This document shows positions 57,818-64,000 of a stretch of 64,000 nt of DNA, one piece after another (position 1 is the stretch's first letter; each line of letters opens with the position of its first letter). The DNA comes from Paraglaciecola sp. L1A13 (GTDB lineage: Bacteria; Pseudomonadota; Gammaproteobacteria; Enterobacterales; Alteromonadaceae): positions 4,901,708 to 4,965,707 of the forward strand of contig NZ_CP047024.1 in NCBI RefSeq assembly GCF_009796745.1, written 5' to 3'. The position numbers and the translations under genes were made by a program. The notes below the pieces were generated by a model. The model did not search any database and had not been told where the DNA came from. It saw only the letters and a list, made by a program, of their open reading frames with translations.

Positions 57818-58492
57818 TCATGAGTTGGAGGTTGTTTTGATTTTATTACTGTATTTAGCAACTAAGTTTTTCGCGTTCTCGTCTGCAACCACGCCAGCTT
57901 TTGCAGTCACAATTTGACTACCGACTTTATGAATAGCTTTGATATTCTTGGCCAGTCGCTTTTGTTTTACGTTAAATACGAATTTTTGGGTCCACTGAAA
58001 CTGGGTAAATTGTGTTTGTGGTCGCCCCAACCAATATGCGACAAAATCGCCTAGTTCGTGTGACGAAAATTCATTATCGATAATACCCACGAGTTTAGTT
58101 AGATCCTGGTACAGAGTTGAGTTTGGAGACCAGTCTGGACTCATCTTTTGCCACTGTAAATGTAGCTGAGTATAGTCGTCTGGTTTAATCATCAATAATG
58201 GTAAAATTAATATCTTGCCATTGAAGCTCTTATTTAAATCTACTTCGTCGATAAAACTGATTAGTTCGACCTGACTTAGCTCTTTGATAAGACTATTAAC
58301 TTGACGACCTAGCGTAAACTTGTTTTCTTTTGCATTAAGCATGCTTAACAACTGTTTATAATTTAAAGCTGGCGTCTTGCCTGTTGTTAAATCGACAGTC
58401 GGCTTTAAGCCCAATAAATATAAAACTCGAGCGTCGTTACTGAGAGCTTGACTCAGTGCTTTTTGTTCCGCTTCATTTAGCCATTTATTCAA
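57818..58492 (-). CDS. dnaT: DnaT-like primosomal protein
   Basis: A 224-aa protein whose C-terminal part matches the single-strand-DNA-binding domain of DnaT: MSPDWSPNSTLYQDLTKLVG, then LGDFVAYWLGRPQTQFTQFQW followed by TQKF (about residues 115-180). E. coli DnaT has PDW, FVAYW and QWQQKL at the same places. The N-terminal half is a helical domain without a recognised motif, and the tail is basic. It starts with a TTG at 58492, whose AGAGGG ribosome site lies in the last codons of mioC, so mioC and this gene are translationally coupled. Together with the DnaC-like gene it suggests a PriA-type or oriC helicase-loading set. Confidence 0.75.
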   Translation of the reverse strand: MNKWLNEAEQKALSQALSNDARVLYLLGLKPTVDLTTGKTPALNYKQLLSMLNAKENKFTLGRQVNSLIKELSQVELISFIDEVDLNKSFNGKILILPLLMIKPDDYTQLHLQWQKMSPDWSPNSTLYQDLTKLVGIIDNEFSSHELGDFVAYWLGRPQTQFTQFQWTQKFVFNVKQKRLAKNIKAIHKVGSQIVTAKAGVVADENAKNLVAKYSNKIKTTSNS

Positions 58493-58494
58493 AG

Positions 58495-58932
58495 TTACCC
58501 TCTACTTCTTAGCCAGGTCTCTAACCACTGAACTGCAGCATGCTCAGGTATAGGTTGATTTAGTACATCTATATTAAGTGCTGGGGCTATTAATTTAGCG
58601 CCACTCATTCTAAGTTTTTGTTCTATTTTTAATGCACCGTAGCAGAATGTGTCATAACTGCTATCTCCAAGACCTACCACCAAAAATGAAGTGCCTGTTA
58701 AATCAGTCGCTTCAATTTGCTTCACAAATTTATGAATATTGTCCGGTAAATCTCCGGCTCCATGCGTTGATGTACAAATAATCCAAGTTGCGCAAGGTGC
58801 AATGTCGATTAAGTCTGGTGCTAAATGAACTTGAGCTGTCAGTTCATGCTCAATTAATTTTTCTTCTAAAGCCTCAGCTACGTACTCACTTGCACCGAGT
58901 ACACTGCCTACTATTATTTCGAAATCTACCAT
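58495..58932 (-). CDS. mioC: Flavodoxin-like protein MioC
   Basis: An FMN-binding flavodoxin, required for biotin synthase activity in E. coli. The 145-aa protein from the ATG at 58932 (E. coli 147 aa) has the FMN-loop GSVLGASEYVAEAL and the STHGAGDLPDN and GLGDSSYDTFCYG motifs. A start 45 bases upstream exists, but the conserved part begins at the chosen ATG. It is separated from oriC by the dnaT-dnaC-like pair, unlike E. coli, where mioC flanks oriC directly. Confidence 0.9.
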   Translation of the reverse strand: MVDFEIIVGSVLGASEYVAEALEEKLIEHELTAQVHLAPDLIDIAPCATWIICTSTHGAGDLPDNIHKFVKQIEATDLTGTSFLVVGLGDSSYDTFCYGALKIEQKLRMSGAKLIAPALNIDVLNQPIPEHAAVQWLETWLRSRG

Positions 58933-59048
58933 GGTGTTGCTTTTCTCACTTTTCAATAAGTCTATTGTACCTTGCATACATTGGCGCGACTACGTCTTAA
59001 CTCAAGCCCTAATCAGGTTTCATTAAAAGTTAGATTGAAGGCATATTA

Positions 59049-59088
59049 ATTTAACTTTAAGTTAGTTTAAATTAACTTAAAGTTAAAT
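59049..59088. repeat. 16-bp perfect AT-rich inverted repeat
   Basis: ATTTAACTTTAAGTTA (59049-59064) and TAACTTAAAGTTAAAT (59073-59088) are exact reverse complements around an 8-base spacer. It lies in the 375-base gap between mioC and mnmE, upstream of mioC. Apart from the mnmE terminator the gap holds nothing else I can identify. It looks like an operator or a cruciform-forming site rather than a terminator. Confidence 0.7.
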
Positions 59089-59232
59089 AAATATTACTTA
59101 ATGCTTAATTTAATTTTCGTTTATTTTCTACTAAATATTATTTTATCGATCTATATTGTGCAGCTTAGGAGTGTCGGTGAGTCGATTGATGTGCAGTAAA
59201 TTAGCTGGCAACGGCATTGATATAAAGCTGAA

Positions 59233-59265
59233 AAAATTTAAGGCATCCCACACATGGTATGCCTT
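59233..59265 (-). terminator. Terminator of mnmE
   Basis: On the minus strand AAGGCAT (59265-59259) and ATGCCTT (59246-59240) form the stem and AAATTTTTT follows. It lies 43 bases after the mnmE stop. Confidence 0.75.
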
Positions 59266-59307
59266 TTAGTGATAGAAATTTTGATTAAGCTCAAAACGCT
59301 ATTTCTA

Positions 59308-60703
59308 TCATTTCCCTATACAGAAGGATGAAAAGATTTTTCCTAGCAAATCATCAGAGCTAAATTCACCGGTGATCTCACTCAGATACGCTTGGGCAAG
59401 TCGCAATTCTTCAGCTAATAATTCACCTGCAAGGTTGTCTTCAAGCTGATATTTTCCTAATAAAAGATGTTCTTCGGCTCTTTCTATTGCATCAATGTGG
59501 CGTCGTCGAGCGATGAATTGTCCTTCATTGGATGCGTGGAAACCCATGCACTCTTTTAAGTGCTCTGCGAGTGCTTCGATACCTTGCTTTTGACTGGCAG
59601 AAAGTCGAAATACGTCATATCCGTTAATGCTAGTCTTACCTATAGTTTCACCTGATAGGTCCGCTTTGTTTCGAATAACCGTTAATCCAATATTATGAGG
59701 TAGCTTGTTCATAAAATCGGGCCATATTTTATGAGGATCACTTTCATTAGTTTCAGTGCTATCGAGCATAAATAACACGCGATCTGCTTGCTCTATTTCT
59801 TGCCAGGCTCGTTCAATACCTATTAGTTCTACTTCGTCAGAGCTTTCTCTTAAGCCTGCTGTATCGATTATATGCAGTGGCATGCCATCGATATGAATAT
59901 GCTCTTTTAGCACGTCTCTGGTTGTGCCAGCGATGGCAGTTACTATCGCCGCATCTCGACCTGCAAGGGCATTCAATAAACTTGATTTGCCAGCGTTTGG
60001 CCGGCCAGCTATTACCACACGCATGCCTTCTCTTAATAAACTGCCTTGCTGAGCTTTATTTTTCACCGAACAAAGCTGAGTATTTATAGCCTGTAAATCT
60101 CGCTGAACCTTGCCATCGCTTAAAAAATCGATTTCTTCATCTGGGAAATCAATAGCTGCTTCTACATACATACGTAGATGAATTAATAGTGAAACTAAGT
60201 CATTTATTTGGGTGGAAAATTCACCTTGTAATGAACGTAAAGCTCCTCGTGCGGCTTGTTCTGAGCTGGCATCAATAAGATCAGCAATTGCTTCTGCTTG
60301 AGCCAAGTCCAATTTGTCATTTAAATAGGCTCGCTCACTAAATTCACCAGGACGCGCCAGACGCACGTTAGGGACAAGTAAGGTGGCTTTAATTATCATA
60401 TCTAATACAACTTTGCCCACCATGTCCTTGCAGTTCTAATACATCTTCTCCAGTGAAGGAGTGGGGAGCCTTGAAGAACAGCGCAATTCCTTGATCGAGG
60501 GCTTCACCATCAGCTGAAACAAAAGGTACATACTGGGCAAATCTCACAGGGGGGACATGACCAATAATTTGTTCTGCTACCTTGGTCGCTAAAGTGCCTG
60601 AAATTCGTACTATACCAACCCCACCACGTCCGCTCGCTGTTGCTTGCGCAACGATGGTGTCTTGATTTGAACTGTCTTGCTGGAAGGTCACTGTTTTGCT
60701 CAA
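59308..60703 (-). pseudogene. mnmE: tRNA modification GTPase MnmE, interrupted by a single-base frameshift
   Basis: All of MnmE is present but in two frames. The first frame (60703-60389) runs from the TTG start through [14 protein letters not shown] and then reads QSCIRYDN to a stop. The second frame (ending 59308) resumes [28 protein letters not shown] and carries the GTPase domain ([21 protein letters not shown]) and the terminal CIGK. One extra base in the GGGCAAAG run at 60412-60418 separates them; removing it restores the usual GHGG-x-VVLD. MnmE works with MnmG on tRNA wobble uridines. Sequencing error, true mutation or slippage are all possible. Confidence 0.88.
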
Positions 60704-61182
60704 TCTCTAAAATTGGTAAATTGTAAGGGTTGTTCTACGTCGTTTTCTTTTACCAGCGCCATGACTTGTTGTAAGTCATCGCGTTTTTTACCCGTTACCC
60801 GAACTTGATCGCCTTGAATGGAAGCCTGAACCTTAATCTTGGCATCTTTGATTAGTTTGATCAGTTTCTTGGCGGCTGGCTGTTCGATGCCCTCTTTAAA
60901 CGCGATAGCTTGCTTGTATATTTTACCTATATGCTGAACATCTTTTTCTTCAAATGCAGCAGTATCAACACCACGTTTGACACATGTGCCACGTAAAATA
61001 TCGAGCATTTGTTTGAGTTGAAAATCGCTGTCTGAAGACATAGTAACGATGCTTTCTTTAAGCTCAAAACTTGCTTCGACGCCGCGAAAGTCAAAACGTG
61101 TAGCAAGCTCTCGATTCGCGTTATCCACCGCATTTCGTACTTCTTCTAATTTAATCTCTGAAACAATATCAAATGAGGGCAT
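60700..61182 (-). CDS. yajQ: YajQ-family nucleotide-binding protein
   Basis: A 160-aa protein of two similar alpha-beta domains. It begins [22 protein letters not shown] and has [12 protein letters not shown] and [16 protein letters not shown]; the second half has [24 protein letters not shown]. Relatives bind cyclic di-GMP and regulate virulence genes in Xanthomonas, or bind ATP/GTP. It lies between yidC and mnmE, and its stop overlaps the mnmE TTG by 4 bases, so the two are probably co-translated. Confidence 0.92.
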   Translation of the reverse strand: MPSFDIVSEIKLEEVRNAVDNANRELATRFDFRGVEASFELKESIVTMSSDSDFQLKQMLDILRGTCVKRGVDTAAFEEKDVQHIGKIYKQAIAFKEGIEQPAAKKLIKLIKDAKIKVQASIQGDQVRVTGKKRDDLQQVMALVKENDVEQPLQFTNFRD

Positions 61183-61232
61183 GGTGTTTTCCTATTGATT
61201 GAATGGGGACATTGTAATGCTAGGCACAAATA

Positions 61233-61270
61233 TAAAAAAGCCCGCATCTCATTGTTACAAGATGCGGGCT
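61233..61270 (-). terminator. Terminator of the rpmH-rnpA-yidD-yidC operon
   Basis: AGCCCGCATCT (61239-61249) and AGATGCGGGCT (61260-61270) form an 11-bp perfect stem. On the minus strand it is followed by six T. It lies 16 bases after the yidC stop. Confidence 0.93.
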
Positions 61271-61286
61271 AATCATATTTATTAAC

Positions 61287-62918
61287 TTACTTAGTTTTCA
61301 GTCCTCGTTTTTCCATTGAAGCGTAGATAATCTTCGCTTGAACTAACGTAATGAGGTTACTGATTAACCAGTAAAGTACTAGGCCTGCAGGGAATATAAA
61401 GAAGAATAGGCTCATAGCAACTGGCATAAACTGCATTATTTTCTGTTGCATGGGGTCTGTCATCGTCATAGGCTGCAATTTCTGTAGTAAAAACATACTT
61501 ATGCCTGTCAAAATAGGTAGCACAAAATACGGGTCTTTAACTGATAAATCGGTTATCCAGAAGATAAAGTCTGCGTGACGTAATTCAACACTTTCAAGCA
61601 ATACCCAATATAAAGCTAAGAAAATTGGCATCTGTAAAAGAAGAGGGAAGCAACCACCCATAGGGTTAACCTTGTCTTTCTTGTACATTTCCATCATAGC
61701 CTGCTGCATTTTCTGCTTGTCATCACCGTAACGTTCTTTTAATGCATCCATTTTAGGCTTAAGAGCGCGCATCTTCGCCATTGACTCATATTGTGCTTTC
61801 GTTAACGGATACATCGCGCCTTTAACGACTATGGTGATAAGGATTATCGAGAAACCCCAGTTACCTATTAAGCTGTGAATGAACTGCAAGAACGCGAAGA
61901 GGTACTTCGAAATCCACCAAAGAAAACCGTAGTCGACAGTTAAATCTAGTCCGCGAGCGATTTCTTCTAACGTATCTTGATCTTTAGGGCCAAGATAAAG
62001 AGAGCTTTGTATATCAACACTTTGACCAGGCTCGATGTCCACAGATTGACCGGTAAAACCGATAATAGCATTGCCACCTTGAGTCATTTTACTATATATA
62101 TTGTTGGTTTCGCCTTGTGGCGGTACCCAGGCAGAAACAAAATAGTGCTCAATCATTGCGGCCCAACCAGCCGGTGTTGATTGATTCAGATTTTTGTCTT
62201 GCATGTCATCAAACGAATATTTTTCGTAACGCTCATCTTCAGTAGAGAATGCACCACCGCGATAAGTCGGCATAAACATGCTGCCACCTATGTCCTGCGT
62301 ACTTTGTTTTAATTGGCCAAATTGTTTAACGCTTTTAACGTCTGAAGAAGTGTTTTCGACATGATAATTGACTTTTACATCATGACTATTTTTATTAAAA
62401 ACGAACTCTTTTGTTACCACTAAACCTGATTTAGCTGTGTAGGTCAGTGGCACTGTGAGTGTTTCACCTTGCATTACAAAACTATCTTGGCTGACGGAAT
62501 AAGTAGGTCTGGTACCTTTGTCTATTCCATTAGGGCCAACAAGGCCACTTTGAGCGACAAAAATAGTAGGGCCGCTAGGGCGAAGCAAGCTATATGTGCC
62601 TTCAGATCCCTGCTCAAGTGGATATTTAAGCAAATTTGCCGAAATGACGTCGCCGCCAATGGTATTAATGCTTAGTTGTAACGTATCAGTTGTCACTGAG
62701 ATGACTTTACCGACTGCACTTTGGGTCGGTAACGCATTTTGGTTTGTCGGCGCGGCAATGGGAACATCACCATTGCTGGTTGGAGCATCACTACCCACTG
62801 TTTGTTGACTTTCTACTGGTTGCAAAGGTTGAGGACCATAGTCCACTTGCCACTGTTGCCATAAAAGAAAGCTGACCATGGCAAGGCCAATTAATAAAAA
62901 GCTGCGTTGGGATTCCAT
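61287..62918 (-). CDS. yidC: Membrane protein insertase YidC
   Basis: Inserts and folds inner-membrane proteins, alone or with SecYEG. The 543-aa protein has an N-terminal helix (about residues 7-22, FLLIGLAMVSFLLWQQWQ), a large periplasmic beta domain (about 60-340) and the five-helix core with GNWGFSIILITIVVKGAMYPLTKAQYESM. YKKDKVNPMGGCFPLLLQMPIFLALYWVL and QQKIMQFMPVAMSLFFFIFPAGLVLYWLISN (cores given) follow. E. coli YidC has 548 aa. Confidence 0.97.
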   Translation of the reverse strand: MESQRSFLLIGLAMVSFLLWQQWQVDYGPQPLQPVESQQTVGSDAPTSNGDVPIAAPTNQNALPTQSAVGKVISVTTDTLQLSINTIGGDVISANLLKYPLEQGSEGTYSLLRPSGPTIFVAQSGLVGPNGIDKGTRPTYSVSQDSFVMQGETLTVPLTYTAKSGLVVTKEFVFNKNSHDVKVNYHVENTSSDVKSVKQFGQLKQSTQDIGGSMFMPTYRGGAFSTEDERYEKYSFDDMQDKNLNQSTPAGWAAMIEHYFVSAWVPPQGETNNIYSKMTQGGNAIIGFTGQSVDIEPGQSVDIQSSLYLGPKDQDTLEEIARGLDLTVDYGFLWWISKYLFAFLQFIHSLIGNWGFSIILITIVVKGAMYPLTKAQYESMAKMRALKPKMDALKERYGDDKQKMQQAMMEMYKKDKVNPMGGCFPLLLQMPIFLALYWVLLESVELRHADFIFWITDLSVKDPYFVLPILTGISMFLLQKLQPMTMTDPMQQKIMQFMPVAMSLFFFIFPAGLVLYWLISNLITLVQAKIIYASMEKRGLKTK

Positions 62919-63029
62919 AAAATACTCTATATTAACTACATTATTAATTTAAGCCGTATTGCCTAGGCGACGACCTTCATTCGTTTTTATGATTTTAACC
63001 ATATTGGTAGAATGGCAAATTCAAATATT

Positions 63030-63284
63030 TCAGTGCTTATTGTACTTCTTCTTTTCGGGCACAAAATCGACTCCACCTGAATGTAGTGGATGGCATTTTA
63101 ATATGCGTTTAATGCTTAACCAACTACCCATTAGGATCCCGTGAGTTTTTAACGCTTCAATTGCGTAGTAAGAACAGGTTGGATGAAAACGACAATTTTG
63201 CCCGAGCAGTGGTGAAAGCCATAGCTGGTATAGTCGAATCAAACCTATTGGGATTTTTCGCAGCGCTTGGCTAACTTTTTCCAT
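63030..63284 (-). CDS. yidD: Membrane protein insertion efficiency factor YidD
   Basis: A small membrane-associated protein that assists YidC. The 84-aa product has the family core [33 protein letters not shown] and the Cys motif CRFHPTCS, plus [16 protein letters not shown] near the end. It overlaps the end of rnpA by 40 bases, as in many bacteria, and sits 111 bases before yidC. Confidence 0.93.
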   Translation of the reverse strand: MEKVSQALRKIPIGLIRLYQLWLSPLLGQNCRFHPTCSYYAIEALKTHGILMGSWLSIKRILKCHPLHSGGVDFVPEKKKYNKH

Positions 63285-63613
63285 AATTTACTTAAAACTA
63301 GGAATAGTTCCTGATTTGAGAGCTTATCGAGCCCACTTTTACCGACCACTACTATATCAATGTTAGGTAAGCTTTGCTGATGATTGCGAAAACTTTCACG
63401 AACAATTCGTTTAATACGATTCCGGTCGTGAGCTTTCTTTACTCGCTTTTTAGCAACAGTAATACCTAGTCTTGGATTGAGACCTTCATTATGTCGAGCA
63501 AGTAATGTTAGATTTGGTGATACGGCAGGGGTTGCATTTTTGAAAACAAATTCAAAGTGGGTGGGAGTTAATAGTCTTAACTCCCGAGAAAAATGATTTT
63601 CACCCACTTTCAA
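63245..63613 (-). CDS. rnpA: Ribonuclease P protein component
   Basis: The protein cofactor of RNase P, which matures the 5' end of tRNAs. The 122-aa basic protein has the RNR motif [21 protein letters not shown] and the [11 protein letters not shown] strand. The start is a TTG at 63613, three bases after the rpmH stop; a GTG two codons later is an alternative. Overlaps yidD at its 3' end. Order rpmH-rnpA-yidD-yidC is conserved. Confidence 0.93.
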   Translation of the reverse strand: MKVGENHFSRELRLLTPTHFEFVFKNATPAVSPNLTLLARHNEGLNPRLGITVAKKRVKKAHDRNRIKRIVRESFRNHQQSLPNIDIVVVGKSGLDKLSNQELFLVLSKLWKKLAKRCEKSQ

Positions 63614-63616
63614 TTA

Positions 63617-63751
63617 TTAAGCTGTTAAACGAGCACGGCCTTTAGCACGACGACTGGCAATAACCTTGCGGCCATTTTTAGTCGCCATACGGGCACGAAA
63701 ACCGTGTGAACGCTTACGCTTTAAATTACTTGGTTGAAAAGTTCTTTTCAT
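63617..63751 (-). CDS. rpmH: 50S ribosomal protein L34
   Basis: A 44-aa, very basic protein of the large ribosomal subunit. It begins [19 protein letters not shown] and ends [10 protein letters not shown], nearly identical to other gammaproteobacteria. It is first in the rnpA-yidD-yidC operon, downstream of a near-consensus promoter. Confidence 0.97.
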   Translation of the reverse strand: MKRTFQPSNLKRKRSHGFRARMATKNGRKVIASRRAKGRARLTA

Positions 63752-63784
63752 GACCTAGTTCCGCTACATAAGGTTAAAAACAAA

Positions 63785-63802
63785 TGAGCATTTACATGCT
63801 CA
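63785..63802 (-). promoter_or_regulatory. Leader hairpin of rpmH followed by a T-rich run
   Basis: On the minus strand GAGCAT and ATGCTC (63801-63796 and 63791-63786), extended by one A-T pair, form a stem with a GTAA loop, followed by TTTGTTTTT. It starts about 8 bases into the expected transcript. It resembles a small attenuator or a 5'-stabilising hairpin. Confidence 0.45.
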
Positions 63803-63815
63803 AAAAGGACGCTGA

Positions 63816-63844
63816 ATTCTAGAGATCTGCCTGACGTTTGTCAA
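63816..63844 (-). promoter_or_regulatory. Sigma-70 promoter of the rpmH operon
   Basis: On the minus strand TTGACA (63844-63839), a 17-base spacer and TAGAAT (63821-63816) give an almost perfect promoter. The start of transcription is expected near 63809, 58 bases before the rpmH ATG. Confidence 0.85.
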
Positions 63845-63926
63845 TCGGTTATCTTGATCATTGTGTAATTAATGATCATTTGACTAATTTGCTTGTCTTT
63901 GGGTAAGTTGTAGGAATGAAGTCTAT

Positions 63927-63935
63927 TTATCCACA
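63927..63935 (+). promoter_or_regulatory. DnaA box upstream of rpmH, in the presumed rpmH-dnaA gap
   Basis: TTATCCACA is a perfect DnaA box. It lies 176 bases upstream of rpmH, in the direction in which dnaA would be expected outside the window, and may serve autoregulation of dnaA. GATC sites occur nearby at about 63856 and 63872. The last 249 bases of the window contain no gene. Confidence 0.75.
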
Positions 63936-64000
63936 GAAATAAAAATAATATCTTTAATATCGGCTTATAGTGGCCTAAATATTGAATGTATAGCTATCTG

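Noticed and set aside
57534..57917. Plus-strand open frame of 127 codons opposite the DnaT/DnaC-like genes
   Set aside because: It lies entirely on the complement of two well-supported genes and gives a Cys/Leu-rich nonsense-like product.

Overview
The window looks like the origin-proximal part of a gammaproteobacterial chromosome from the Alteromonadales, most likely an Alteromonadaceae close to Glaciecola, Paraglaciecola or Alteromonas. Three things support this: the gene order mnmG-oriC-mioC-mnmE-yajQ-yidC-yidD-rnpA-rpmH next to rsmG, parAB and the atp operon; the strong protein similarity to Vibrio and E. coli housekeeping enzymes; and marine-type accessory genes such as a long TonB-dependent receptor followed by SapC, a cupin and a tryptophan-halogenase-like protein. 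The genus is an inference. I see no rRNA, tRNA, insertion sequence, prophage or CRISPR array.

Left part (1-17.4 kb): ilvY (cut by the window edge) and ilvC are divergent. Then come an orphan 110-aa protein, an OmpA-like lipoprotein, a Bcr/CflA efflux pump, a histidine phosphatase next to a beta-carbonic anhydrase, an EamA transporter, an M20 peptidase, a large unknown membrane protein, an IalB-like protein, a NIDO-domain surface protein, NADH dehydrogenase ndh and the proline operon proBA.

Middle part (17.4-44.8 kb): an M1 peptidase with a coupled partner, an AI-2E-family permease, and a 40-aa membrane protein behind a perfect FNR box. These are followed by DUF6482, a sterol-desaturase-family enzyme, DUF3014 and DUF1285 proteins, an amidohydrolase, an exported methyltransferase-like protein and a small operon behind a Fur-like box. 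Next are tusA, pyrE and rph with divergent yicC, an HD-GYP protein, the TonB receptor-SapC-cupin-halogenase cluster, an alkyltransferase-like protein, a DTW protein and a hybrid histidine kinase.

Right part (44.8-64 kb) is all on the minus strand: atpIBEFHAGDC with promoter and terminator, parAB, rsmG and mnmG, then an oriC rich in GATC sites and DnaA boxes. Beyond oriC lie DnaC-like and DnaT-like helicase-loading genes coupled to mioC, a frameshifted mnmE, yajQ, yidC, yidD, rnpA and rpmH. The window ends in the rpmH promoter region with a perfect DnaA box; dnaA would be expected just beyond the edge.

The most interesting points are the helicase-loader pair directly beside oriC, the single-base frameshift in mnmE, the FNR-box microprotein, the Fur-box pair of unknown proteins, a hairpin plus U-tract between atpD and atpC, a near-consensus parS at the atp terminator, and a 16-bp perfect AT-rich inverted repeat between mioC and mnmE.
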